NCBI RefSeq assembly: GCF_051278035.1
Contig: NZ_JBNMNU010000030.1
Coordinates: 1-31,383 of the forward strand
Direction of reading: 5' to 3'
Length of the DNA stretch: 31,383 nt
Source: Clostridium_AD sp051278035
GTDB lineage: Bacteria > Bacillota > Clostridia > Clostridiales > Clostridiaceae
Shown here: piece after piece, positions 21,688 to 29,679 of the stretch
Numbering within the stretch: position 1 is the stretch's first letter
Layout of the letters: the number at the start of each line of letters is the position of its first letter
Position numbers and translations under genes: made by a program
Notes under the pieces: generated by a model
Databases searched by the model: none
The model's input: the letters and a program-made list of their open reading frames with translations, nothing else
What the model was told of the DNA's origin: nothing

Positions 21688-22860
21688 ATGGATATTAAAG
21701 AACAAGCAATGCAAGCTCATAGAGAATGGAGAGGTAAAATAGAAGTAGTTTCCACAGTACCTGTAAAAGATGGTAAGGATCTTTCTATAGCTTATACGCC
21801 AGGAGTTGCAGAACCTTGTCTTGCAATTCAAAAAGACATAAATTTATCATATGAACTTACAAGAAGATGGAATCTAGTAGCAGTTGTAACAGATGGCAGT
21901 GCTGTTTTAGGCCTTGGTGATATTGGACCAGAGGCGGGTATGCCGGTAATGGAAGGTAAATGTGTATTATTTAAAACATTCGGAGATGTAGATGCTTTCC
22001 CTCTATGCATCCGTTCAAAAAACGTTGATGAAATTGTAAATACCGTTCGTTTACTTCAAGGTAGCTTTGGTGGCATTAATCTAGAGGATATAAGTGGACC
22101 TAGATGTTTTGAAATCGAAAGAAAACTAAAAGAAGTATGTGATATACCAATTTTCCATGATGATCAGCACGGAACCGCTGTTGTAGTTCTTGCGGGTATA
22201 CTTAACTCACTTAAAATAGTAAATAAAGATATTAAAGATATTAAGGTTGTAGTAAATGGTGCAGGTGCTGCCGGTGTTGCTGTAACAAAATTACTAATGA
22301 GCATGGGCGTTGCTGAAGTCATTATGTGTGATAGAAAAGGTGCAATCTATGAAGGCAGAGAAAATCTTGGTGGTGAAAAGGATTTAATGGCAAAAAATAC
22401 AAATCATGATAAGATTAAAGGGACTTTGAAGGAAGTAATCGTTGGAGCTGACGTTTTCTTAGGAGTATCAGATGCTAATCTAGTAAGCCAAGATATGGTG
22501 AGGTCAATGGCAAAGGACGCTATTATATTCGCTATGGCAAATCCAAACCCAGAAATTCTACCTTCTTTAGCTAAGGAAGCTGGTGCAAGAGTCGTTGGTA
22601 CTGGTAGATCAGATTTTGCGAACCAAATTAACAATGTATTAGCATTCCCTGGAATATTTAGAGGTACATTGGATGTTAGAGCAAGCGACATAAATGATGA
22701 GATGAAGATTGCTGCAGCAGTGGCCTTGGCTTCATTGGTTAGTGATGAAGAATTAAACGAAGACTTTGTTATTCCGTTTGCATTTGATCCAAGAGTAGGT
22801 AAAACAGTTGCTGAAGCTGTGAAAGCAGCTGCTAGACAATCTGGAGTAGCTAGAATATAA
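21688..22860 (+). CDS. NAD(P)-dependent malic enzyme
   Basis: A 390-residue short bacterial malic enzyme interconverting malate and pyruvate plus CO2. Family motifs: VVTDGSAVLGLGDIGP (about 66-81), MEGKCVLFKTFGDVDAFPLC, the metal-site FHDDQHGTAVV (about 152-162) and the nucleotide-binding VNGAGAAGVAV. ATG 21688 is chosen because AGGGGAA is at proper distance, while ATG 21679 would overlap the ribosome site; MDIKEQAMQAHREWRGKIEV is also the usual family start. The cofactor preference is not clear by eye. In this context it could supply malate from pyruvate for fumarate reduction, or run the other way when C4 acids are imported. Confidence 0.93.
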   Translation: MDIKEQAMQAHREWRGKIEVVSTVPVKDGKDLSIAYTPGVAEPCLAIQKDINLSYELTRRWNLVAVVTDGSAVLGLGDIGPEAGMPVMEGKCVLFKTFGDVDAFPLCIRSKNVDEIVNTVRLLQGSFGGINLEDISGPRCFEIERKLKEVCDIPIFHDDQHGTAVVVLAGILNSLKIVNKDIKDIKVVVNGAGAAGVAVTKLLMSMGVAEVIMCDRKGAIYEGRENLGGEKDLMAKNTNHDKIKGTLKEVIVGADVFLGVSDANLVSQDMVRSMAKDAIIFAMANPNPEILPSLAKEAGARVVGTGRSDFANQINNVLAFPGIFRGTLDVRASDINDEMKIAAAVALASLVSDEELNEDFVIPFAFDPRVGKTVAEAVKAAARQSGVARI

Positions 22861-22915
22861 TAGTAAGGTAAGTTATTATGAGCTAGAGAAAAACAATGGA
22901 AGGAGTTGTAGGTTA

Positions 22916-23758
22916 ATGCGGAAAGTAGATGTAAAAGAAATAGTAAATGCTTTAAAAGATATGAGCATAAAGACGAATTTTTATGTGGGTGAAGACGTAC
23001 TATGTGCCTTTGATGAATCTCTAAAGACAGAAACGTCCCCTGTAGGAAAAGAGATAATAAACAACTTGATTGAAAATGCAAATATTGCTAAAAATGACCA
23101 AGTTCCAATTTGTCAGGATACGGGTATGGCTATAGTATTTATGGAAGTAGGTCAAGAAGTTGAGTTAATTAACGGAAATATTACAGAAGCCATTAACGAA
23201 GGAGTTAGACGAGGGTATAAGGAAGGATATTTAAGAAAATCTGTTGTAGAAGATCCCTTACTTCGAAAAAATACAGGAGATAATACACCTGCTGTGATTT
23301 ATTATGATATTGTACCGGGTGATAAAGTGAAAGTAACACTAGCTCCAAAAGGTTTTGGATCAGAAAATATGAGTAGATTAAAAATGCTTAAACCATCAGA
23401 TGGGTTAAATGGAGTGCTTGATTTTGTTGTAGAAGCAGTTTCACTTGCGGGTCCTAATCCATGTCCACCTATTGTTGTAGGTGTAGGGATTGGAGGTACA
23501 TCAGATAAAGCAATGTACCTTGCAAAGAAGGCATTAACAAGAAATATTGGCAGCCATAATGAAACAGAGCATTTAAAAGAAATTGAATTAACTTTGCTTC
23601 GAAAAATTAATGAACTAGGCATAGGACCTCAAGGATTAGGTGGAAATACAACAGCCCTTGCTGTTAATGTGGAAGCTTTTGCAACACATATTGCTGGACT
23701 TCCTGTGGCTGTTAATATTAACTGTCACGTGGCAAGACATGCAGTAACAATCATATAA
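22916..23758 (+). CDS. Class I fumarate hydratase, alpha subunit
   Basis: A 280-residue subunit carrying the catalytic [4Fe-4S] site of the oxygen-sensitive two-subunit fumarase. Cluster Cys motifs are visible in ICQDTGMAIVF, GPNPCPPIVVGVGIGG and NINCHVARHA at the C-terminus. ATG 22916 is preceded by AAGGAG. It starts 55 bases after malic enzyme and is followed 12 bases later by the beta subunit. Two-subunit tartrate dehydratases are related, but the fumarase/fumarate reductase/malic enzyme context favours fumarase. Confidence 0.92.
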   Translation: MRKVDVKEIVNALKDMSIKTNFYVGEDVLCAFDESLKTETSPVGKEIINNLIENANIAKNDQVPICQDTGMAIVFMEVGQEVELINGNITEAINEGVRRGYKEGYLRKSVVEDPLLRKNTGDNTPAVIYYDIVPGDKVKVTLAPKGFGSENMSRLKMLKPSDGLNGVLDFVVEAVSLAGPNPCPPIVVGVGIGGTSDKAMYLAKKALTRNIGSHNETEHLKEIELTLLRKINELGIGPQGLGGNTTALAVNVEAFATHIAGLPVAVNINCHVARHAVTII

Positions 23759-23770
23759 GGAGGGGAAAAG

Positions 23771-24322
23771 ATGGAAATCAAACACATATCTACTCCTTTA
23801 ACACAGGAGAAAGTTAAGGATTTAAAATCAGGAGATGCTGTTTTAATATCTGGAACTATGTATACAGGAAGGGATGCAGCGCATCAGAAACTAGTAGATG
23901 CAATTAACAATGGCGATAAATTACCTTTTGATCCAAAAGATGCCATCATTTACTATGTAGGACCTGCTCCAACTAAACCAGGGAATATAATAGGGTCTGC
24001 TGGACCTACTACAAGTTACAGAATGGATGATTTAACTGTACCACTTCTCGAACTAGGCCTTACAGGAATGATTGGAAAAGGATTTAGAAGCCAAACTGTA
24101 ATAGACTCAATGGTTAAGAATGGTGCAATATATTTCGCTGCCACTGGTGGCGCAGGAGCACTCATTGCCAGTACAATAACAGAATGCGAAATTATTGCTT
24201 ATGAAGAACTAGGGCCTGAAGCAGTTAGAAAACTGACAGTAAAAGACTTCCCTGCTGTAGTCGTAATAGACTCTAAAGGAAATAATCTTTATGAATCAGA
24301 AAGAAAAAAATATCAAAAATAG
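23771..24322 (+). CDS. Class I fumarate hydratase, beta subunit
   Basis: A 183-residue swivelling-domain partner of the alpha subunit. Typical features: VLISGTMYTGRDAAHQKL, YYVGPAPTKPG, the GPTTSYRMDD substrate-loop motif, and GMIGKGFRS. AAGGAGGGG lies at 23758-23766, and the gap to alpha is 12 bases, so the two subunits are co-translated. It closes the malate-fumarate-succinate gene block; no convincing intrinsic terminator follows. Confidence 0.92.
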   Translation: MEIKHISTPLTQEKVKDLKSGDAVLISGTMYTGRDAAHQKLVDAINNGDKLPFDPKDAIIYYVGPAPTKPGNIIGSAGPTTSYRMDDLTVPLLELGLTGMIGKGFRSQTVIDSMVKNGAIYFAATGGAGALIASTITECEIIAYEELGPEAVRKLTVKDFPAVVVIDSKGNNLYESERKKYQK

Positions 24323-24372
24323 AATTAATGAGAATATATAATTCATTAAAAAACTGTAATAGTACAATGTGT

Positions 24373-24402
24373 TGTAAATATGCAACTTGTTGCATATTTA
24401 CA
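24373..24402. promoter_or_regulatory. Perfect 30-bp palindrome in the abfD upstream region
   Basis: TGTAAATATGCAACT (24373-24387) is followed by its exact mirror to 24402, with core TGCAACTTGTTGCA. There is no room for a loop and no T run follows, so protein binding is likelier than termination. It lies about 185 bases upstream of the sigma-54 promoter, a distance at which enhancer sites work. Confidence 0.4.
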
Positions 24403-24429
24403 TTTACAATTTTATTGGGAGAAGTTATA

Positions 24430-24447
24430 TTGTTAAACATTATACAA
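24430..24447. promoter_or_regulatory. Degenerate Rex-like site upstream of abfD
   Basis: TTGTTAA-ACAT-TATACAA has an intact left Rex half-site and two mismatches in the right half. Weak alone, but it is in the same kind of position as the clear sites before the transporter and hdrB. Confidence 0.25.
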
Positions 24448-24490
24448 TCATTAAGTTAGTAAAGTTTTTCATTTATAGCATACATCAATT

Positions 24491-24510
24491 TTGGTGTAGA
24501 ATTGCACCAA
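24491..24510. promoter_or_regulatory. Candidate enhancer (upstream activating) site for a sigma-54 activator
   Basis: Perfect inverted repeat TTGGTG-N8-CACCAA, about 81 bases upstream of the sigma-54 -24 element, a typical spacing for binding of a dimeric enhancer-binding protein such as the one encoded at 9162. Confidence 0.5.
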
Positions 24511-24571
24511 GCAAATGTGTGTTCTAACCATATCATTACGGCTGCTACCTGAATATACATGAATTATGAAG

Positions 24572-24589
24572 TTGGCATGAAAATTGCTA
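24572..24589 (+). promoter_or_regulatory. Sigma-54 promoter of the 4-hydroxybutyrate operon
   Basis: TTGGCATGAAAATTGCTA has GG at 24574-24575 and GC at 24586-24587, ten bases apart, in a nearly complete match to the -24/-12 consensus TTGGCACG-N4-TTGCT. Predicted start near 24599, leaving a 53-base leader before abfD. Confidence 0.82.
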
Positions 24590-24651
24590 TATATAATTAT
24601 GAAACTAATAAATAAAATAACTAAACTTAAAATAAAAAGGAGCTGTTTTTA

Positions 24652-26157
24652 ATGGGAATGATGACTGGAGAACAATATGTAGAAAGTCTTAGAAAATTAA
24701 AATTAAATGTTTATATGTTTGGAGAAAAGGTAGAAAACGTAGTGGACAACCCTATAATTCGACCTTCAATGAACTCAGTTAAAATGACTTATGATTTGGC
24801 ACAAATGCCTGAATATGAAGATTTAATGGTTGTTAATTCTCCTATTACAGGAGAGAAAATTAACAGATTTGCAAATCTTCATCAAAGTACTGATGACCTA
24901 ATTAAAAAAGTTAAAATGCAAAGATTATGTGGACAAAAAACTGCTTCATGTTTCCAAAGATGTGTTGGTATGGATGCGTTTAACTCTGAATATAATACTA
25001 CTTTCGAAATTGATAAAGAACATGGAACTGATTATCATGAAAGATTTAAAAAGTTTTTAACATATGTTCATGACAATGATTTAATAGTAGATGGAGCAAT
25101 GACAGATCCAAAAGGAGATAGAGGTTTATCACCATCAAAACAAGAAGATCCAGACATGTTTCTTAGAGTAGTTGAAAGAAGACCTGATGGTATTGTGGTT
25201 AGAGGAGCAAAAGCTCATCAAACTGGTATATGCAATTCTCATGAAGTTTTAGTTATGCCAACTATGGCTATGAGACCAGAAGATAAAGATTATGCAGTTT
25301 CATTTTCAGTGCCAACAGACACAAAAGGCATTATTATGATTCTTGGACGCCAGTCTTGTGATACAAGAAAAAGTGAAGAAGGCGCAGATCTTGATGTTGG
25401 AAATTATAACTTTGGTGGAGTAGAAGCTTTAACAATATTTGATGATGTATTCGTACCGAATGATAGAATATTCTTAAATGGAGAAACTGAATTTGCAGGA
25501 ATGCTTGTTGAGAGATTTGCAGGATATCATAGACAAAGTTATGGTGGATGCAAAACTGGAGTAGGTGATGTGCTTATTGGAGCTACTGCTCTAGCTGCAG
25601 AATATAATGGAACAAGTAAAGTATCACACATTAAAGACAAGTTAATAGAAATGACTCATTTAAATGAAACTCTATATGCTTGTGGAATTGCATGTTCTGC
25701 AGAAGGTCATAAAACTGAAGCAGGTAACTTCATAATAGATTTATTGCTTGCTAATGTATGTAAGCAAAATGTTACAAGATTCCCATATGAAATAGTAAGA
25801 CTTGCTGAAGATATTGCTGGCGGACTCATGGTTACTATGCCTTCAGGTAAAGACTTTACAGGTGAATTAACTGGACCTTACTGCAAAAAGTACTTACAAG
25901 GTGTTGCATCTGTTTCAACTGAAAATAGAATGAGAGTATTAAGATTAATAGAAAATATGTCGCTTGGAACAGCTGCAGTTGGTTACAGAACAGAATCAAT
26001 GCATGGTGCAGGTTCACCACAAGCTCAAAGAATAATGATAGCAAGACAAAGTAATTTAGGTCATAAAAAAGCTTTAGCAAAAGTAATCGCTAGGGTAGAT
26101 GATGCTAAAAATGAAACATCAGCAGAACCATTAGTTGCAGCTACTACTAAGAAATAA
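24652..26157 (+). CDS. abfD: 4-hydroxybutyryl-CoA dehydratase/vinylacetyl-CoA isomerase
   Basis: A 501-residue FAD and [4Fe-4S] enzyme that converts 4-hydroxybutyryl-CoA to crotonyl-CoA by a ketyl-radical mechanism. The cluster ligands of the C. aminobutyricum enzyme are all in place: CFQRC (Cys100, Cys104) and GYHRQSYGGC (His and Cys seven residues apart, about 293 and 300). Segments such as GAMTDPKGDRGL, RGAKAHQTG and RTESMHGAGSPQAQR are typical of the true dehydratase rather than of 4-hydroxyphenylacetate hydroxylase relatives. ATG 24652 follows AAAGGAG. It is first in the 4-hydroxybutyrate operon behind a sigma-54 promoter. It is oxygen-sensitive, in keeping with an anaerobe. Confidence 0.95.
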   Translation: MGMMTGEQYVESLRKLKLNVYMFGEKVENVVDNPIIRPSMNSVKMTYDLAQMPEYEDLMVVNSPITGEKINRFANLHQSTDDLIKKVKMQRLCGQKTASCFQRCVGMDAFNSEYNTTFEIDKEHGTDYHERFKKFLTYVHDNDLIVDGAMTDPKGDRGLSPSKQEDPDMFLRVVERRPDGIVVRGAKAHQTGICNSHEVLVMPTMAMRPEDKDYAVSFSVPTDTKGIIMILGRQSCDTRKSEEGADLDVGNYNFGGVEALTIFDDVFVPNDRIFLNGETEFAGMLVERFAGYHRQSYGGCKTGVGDVLIGATALAAEYNGTSKVSHIKDKLIEMTHLNETLYACGIACSAEGHKTEAGNFIIDLLLANVCKQNVTRFPYEIVRLAEDIAGGLMVTMPSGKDFTGELTGPYCKKYLQGVASVSTENRMRVLRLIENMSLGTAAVGYRTESMHGAGSPQAQRIMIARQSNLGHKKALAKVIARVDDAKNETSAEPLVAATTKK

Positions 26158-26195
26158 GATACTAAAAGAATTTTTAATATATATGGGGTGTCGTT

Positions 26196-26477
26196 ATGTT
26201 TGCTGAAATTGAAAAAATCCTAGAAGTGACTGTTAGGCCAAAACTAGCAGAGCACAATGGGAATATTGAACTTGTTAGCGTTGATGATGGAATAGTTCAA
26301 GTTAAGCTTTTAGGTGAATGTAGTGGATGTTTATCCGCAAAATATACCGTTGAAGATTTAGTTGAAACTCCACTTAAAGAAGCAATACCTGGTATTAAAA
26401 AGGTAATACTTAAAAATGAAGTAAGTGAAGATTTATTAGATCAAGCAAGAAAAATTTTAAGAAATAGTAAAAGATAA
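26196..26477 (+). CDS. NifU C-terminal-domain-like iron-sulfur scaffold
   Basis: A 93-residue Nfu-type domain: RPKLAEHNGNIELVSVDDG, then the cluster-binding GECSGCLSAK (CxxC), then VEDLVETPLKEAIPGIKKV. Small stand-alone Nfu proteins hold a bridging [4Fe-4S] cluster and pass it to target enzymes. It is placed directly after abfD, whose cluster is unusual (three Cys, one His), so a dedicated maturation role is an attractive inference. It is followed with a one-base overlap by the next gene. Confidence 0.85.
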   Translation: MFAEIEKILEVTVRPKLAEHNGNIELVSVDDGIVQVKLLGECSGCLSAKYTVEDLVETPLKEAIPGIKKVILKNEVSEDLLDQARKILRNSKR

Positions 26478-26755
26478 TGAGGATGAATATTGGTATTAAA
26501 TATTGTGGAGGGTGTAACCCAAGGTATGATAGAGCAGATTTAGTGTCAAGGTTAAAGAAACATATTGGTGAAGCACACAGTATTGAAACCTCAAAGCAAG
26601 AAATTATTTATGATATAGTTGTTGTTTTATCGGGATGTACAAGTGCTTGTGCACAGCACAACAATCTTCAGGCTAAATATGAAAAAATATTTATAACTAG
26701 TGAAAGTGATTATATTAAATTACTCAATATTATAGACAAAATAAAAAAATTGTAA
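26477..26755 (+). CDS. Small CGGC-motif protein of unknown function
   Basis: A 92-residue protein with an N-terminal YCGGCNPRYDR motif (residues about 9-19) and a second pair of Cys in LSGCTSACAQ (about 52-61). The four Cys suggest metal or cluster binding, or thiol redox; the fold resembles small CGGC-type redox/metal proteins. ATG 26477 overlaps the preceding stop by one base; ATG 26483, six bases on, is the alternative. It lies between the Nfu scaffold and the CoA-transferase, so a helper role for abfD is possible. I do not recognise a described function. Confidence 0.7.
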   Translation: MRMNIGIKYCGGCNPRYDRADLVSRLKKHIGEAHSIETSKQEIIYDIVVVLSGCTSACAQHNNLQAKYEKIFITSESDYIKLLNIIDKIKKL

Positions 26756-26764
26756 CTTAGGGGA

Positions 26765-28075
26765 GTGATAATCATTAATATAGATGAAACTTATAAATCG
26801 AAGGTTATTACGGCTAAGCAAGCTGTCTCAAAAATAAAATCTGGAAACAGAGTAGTTACAGGACATGCTTGTGCAGAACCAACAGAACTTATAGCTGCAA
26901 TGGTAGCCAACTGTGAAGCTTATGAAAATGTTGAAATAGTGCACATGGTGGCAATGAGTGGTAGTGAATATGCAAAGGTTGGCATGGAAAAACATTTTAG
27001 ACATAACTCATTATTTGTAGGCGGAAGTGTAAGAGAAGCAGTAAGTTCAGGAAGAGCAGATTTTACGCCTTGTTTCTTTTCTAAGGTTCCAGAGTTATTT
27101 ACAAATGGAAGTTTACCAGTAGATGTAGCACTTGTTCAAGTTTCCACACCTGATAAATATGGATATTGTAGTTTAGGTGTATCTATTGATTATTCAAAAC
27201 CGGCAGCAAAATCTGCAAAACTTGTGATTGCGGAAGTAAATGCTAAAATGCCGAGAACTATGGGAGACTCTTTTATACATATTTCTGATATAGATTACAT
27301 TGTAGAATCAAATCATGAAATAATAGAGCTTCAGCCTCCTAGAATTGGAGATATTGAGAAAGCTATCGGAGAGCATTGTGCGTCTTTAGTTGAAGATGGT
27401 TCAACACTTCAACTTGGAATAGGAGCTATACCAGATGCAGTACTTTTATTTTTGAAAGATAAAGTGGACTTAGGTATACATTCAGAGATGATATCAGACG
27501 GAGTAATAGACCTAGTTGAAGCAGGAGTTATAACCAATAAGGAAAAAACAATTCATCCAGGAAAAACAGTAGTAACTTTCCTTATGGGAACTAAAAGACT
27601 TTATGATTTCGTTGATAATAACCCAATGGTTGAAATGTATTCTGTAGATTATGTAAATAATCCTATTACAATTGCTAAAAATCATAAAATGGTTTGTATA
27701 AATTCAGCAATTCAAGTAGATTTAATGGGACAAGTCAATGCAGAAACTATAGGATTAACGCAGTTTAGTGGAACTGGTGGACAAGTTGACTTTATTAGAG
27801 GTGCATCTATGGCAAAGGATGGTAAGTCTATCATTGCTATGCCTTCTACAGCAGGCAGAGGGAAGATTTCTAGAATTGCATCGATGCTTGATGAAGGCGC
27901 TGCCGTTACAACACTTAGAAATGATGTACACTATGTAGTTACAGAGTATGGAATTGCAGAACTTAAAGGTAAAACATTAAGTCAGCGTGGTAAATCATTA
28001 ATTGAGATTGCTCATCCAGATTTTAGACCTGAACTTATAAAACAGTGGGAAATTAGATTCAAAAGAAAATTTTAA
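26765..28075 (+). CDS. abfT: 4-hydroxybutyrate CoA-transferase
   Basis: A roughly 435-residue family I-type CoA-transferase that moves CoA from acetyl-CoA or butyryl-CoA onto 4-hydroxybutyrate. Signatures: SGNRVVTGHACAEP near the N-terminus, SLVEDGSTLQLGIGAIPDAV, the catalytic glutamate in GIHSEMISDG, and QFSGTGGQVDFIRGA. It closely follows C. aminobutyricum AbfT and C. kluyveri Cat2 as I recall them. The entry begins at GTG 26765, but AGGGGAG (26759-26765) overlaps that codon and instead fits an ATT at 26774, where family members also begin. No in-frame ATG is nearby. The next gene starts 15 bases after its stop. Confidence 0.93.
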   Translation: MIIINIDETYKSKVITAKQAVSKIKSGNRVVTGHACAEPTELIAAMVANCEAYENVEIVHMVAMSGSEYAKVGMEKHFRHNSLFVGGSVREAVSSGRADFTPCFFSKVPELFTNGSLPVDVALVQVSTPDKYGYCSLGVSIDYSKPAAKSAKLVIAEVNAKMPRTMGDSFIHISDIDYIVESNHEIIELQPPRIGDIEKAIGEHCASLVEDGSTLQLGIGAIPDAVLLFLKDKVDLGIHSEMISDGVIDLVEAGVITNKEKTIHPGKTVVTFLMGTKRLYDFVDNNPMVEMYSVDYVNNPITIAKNHKMVCINSAIQVDLMGQVNAETIGLTQFSGTGGQVDFIRGASMAKDGKSIIAMPSTAGRGKISRIASMLDEGAAVTTLRNDVHYVVTEYGIAELKGKTLSQRGKSLIEIAHPDFRPELIKQWEIRFKRKF

Positions 28076-28090
28076 ATAGGGGATGGTATA

Positions 28091-29650
28091 ATGAATACTG
28101 ATAGAATAAGAAATGCCTGTTTAGAAAGTAAAATAGTAAGCGCAGAAGAAGCTTCAACACTAATTAAAGATAAAATGGTGGTTGGAGTAAGTGGTTTTAC
28201 ACCATCTGGTTATCCAAAGGCTGTTCCACTAGCATTAGCCACCAGAGTAAAAGCTACTGGTGAAAAAATGAAATTAACCTTATATTCAGGTGCTTCCGTT
28301 GGACCAGAAATTGATAAAGCATGGGTTGACGCAGGAATTATGGCTAAGAGACTGCCATACCAAACTAATACTGAACTAAGGAATAGCATAAATATAGGTG
28401 AAGTTGATTATATAGATATGCATCTAAGTCATAGTAGTCAATATGTGGATTTTGGAATGCTTCCAAAAGTGAATGTAGCAATTATTGAAGCTGTTGCAAT
28501 TACAGAAGATGGATGTATTGTACCTTCTACCGCTATTGGAAATGCAGCGTCTTATATAAAAAATGCAGATTTTGTAATTGTAGAGGTTAACGAAAATCAA
28601 CCTATTCAATTAGAGGGAATGGCAGATATATATATGACAGAAAAACCACCTTTTAGAAAACCAATTCCACTAATGCACCCAGGGGATAGAATTGGAACTA
28701 CCTGCATACCTTGTGGAATTGAAAAAATAGCAGCAATTGTTATGACAGATTTAGTAGATCAGACAAGGCCATTTGCGCCAATTAACGAAGGCTCAAAGAA
28801 AATATCTAAAAATTTAATTAGCTTTCTAGAAAGTGAAGTAGAAAAGGGTAGACTGCCAGAGAATTTATTACCACTCCAATCTGGTGTAGGTAGTGTTGCC
28901 AATGCGGTACTTGGAGGTCTTTGTGAGTCTGATTTTAAGAATTTAACTTGTTATACAGAGGTAATTCAAGATTCTATGTTAGATTTATTAAAATGTGGGA
29001 AGGCAGAAATGTTATCTTCCACGGCTATAAGTCTTTCTCCAGAAAGAATGGTTAAATTTAAAGAAGAAATAGATTTATATAAAGAAAAAATCATTTTAAG
29101 ACCTCAAGAAATAAGTAATAATCCTGAGATAGCAAGAAGAATAGGTGTTATTGCTATGAATACTGCTATAGAAGTAGATATTTATGGAAATGTAAACTCG
29201 ACACACATAATGGGTAGTAAGATGATGAATGGTATCGGTGGCTCTGGAGATTTTGCAAGAAATGCATATTTAACAATTTTCACAACAGAGTCTATTGCAA
29301 AGAATGGAGATATATCTTCAATTGTTCCAATGGTATCTCATGTAGACCACACAGAGCATGATGTTATGGTTATTGTAACAGACCAAGGTGTAGCAGATTT
29401 AAGAGGATTATGCCCTAGAAAAAGAGCAATGGCAATTATTAATAATTGCGCACATCCAGATTATAAAGAAAAACTTATGAGATATTTTGAAGATGCGCAG
29501 CTTACTGGAGCAAAACATACACCACATAACCTTGAGAAAGCTTTAGGATGGCATAGTAGATTTTTAGCGACTGGATCTATGAAAGAAAAGAAAATAGATG
29601 AAGCTAAAAAAAATGCTGATAAGTCATATAAAGATATAGTTAACAAATAA
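28091..29650 (+). CDS. cat1: Succinyl-CoA:CoA transferase (Cat1-like)
   Basis: A 519-residue acetyl-CoA hydrolase/transferase-family enzyme activating succinate to succinyl-CoA at the expense of acetyl-CoA or another acyl-CoA. Near-identical landmarks to C. kluyveri Cat1 include GFTPSGYPK, LPIQSGVGSVANAVL-like LPLQSGVGSVANAVL, the catalytic-Glu segment CYTEVIQDSML, LRPQEISNNPEIARR and MMNGIGGSGDFARNAYLT. It lacks the roughly 40-residue charged N-terminal extension of the C. kluyveri protein. ATG 28091 follows AGGGGATGG. Placed between abfT and sucD it covers the first step of succinate use. Confidence 0.94.
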   Translation: MNTDRIRNACLESKIVSAEEASTLIKDKMVVGVSGFTPSGYPKAVPLALATRVKATGEKMKLTLYSGASVGPEIDKAWVDAGIMAKRLPYQTNTELRNSINIGEVDYIDMHLSHSSQYVDFGMLPKVNVAIIEAVAITEDGCIVPSTAIGNAASYIKNADFVIVEVNENQPIQLEGMADIYMTEKPPFRKPIPLMHPGDRIGTTCIPCGIEKIAAIVMTDLVDQTRPFAPINEGSKKISKNLISFLESEVEKGRLPENLLPLQSGVGSVANAVLGGLCESDFKNLTCYTEVIQDSMLDLLKCGKAEMLSSTAISLSPERMVKFKEEIDLYKEKIILRPQEISNNPEIARRIGVIAMNTAIEVDIYGNVNSTHIMGSKMMNGIGGSGDFARNAYLTIFTTESIAKNGDISSIVPMVSHVDHTEHDVMVIVTDQGVADLRGLCPRKRAMAIINNCAHPDYKEKLMRYFEDAQLTGAKHTPHNLEKALGWHSRFLATGSMKEKKIDEAKKNADKSYKDIVNK

Positions 29651-29679
29651 AAGCAACATAATTTAGGAGGAATTCACAA

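Noticed and set aside
22404..23081. 225-codon open frame on the minus strand across malic enzyme and fumarase
   Set aside because: It lies antisense to two clear genes, has no ribosome site and shows low-complexity composition; it is a shadow of their codon bias.
12599..24322. Horizontal transfer of the hdr-to-fumarase block
   Set aside because: Codon choice looks slightly less A/T-biased than the flanks by eye, but I cannot compute it, and no mobile element, tRNA or direct repeat marks an edge.
24373..24402. Intrinsic terminator of the fumarase genes
   Set aside because: The palindrome has only a two-base centre and no T run, so it makes a poor terminator.
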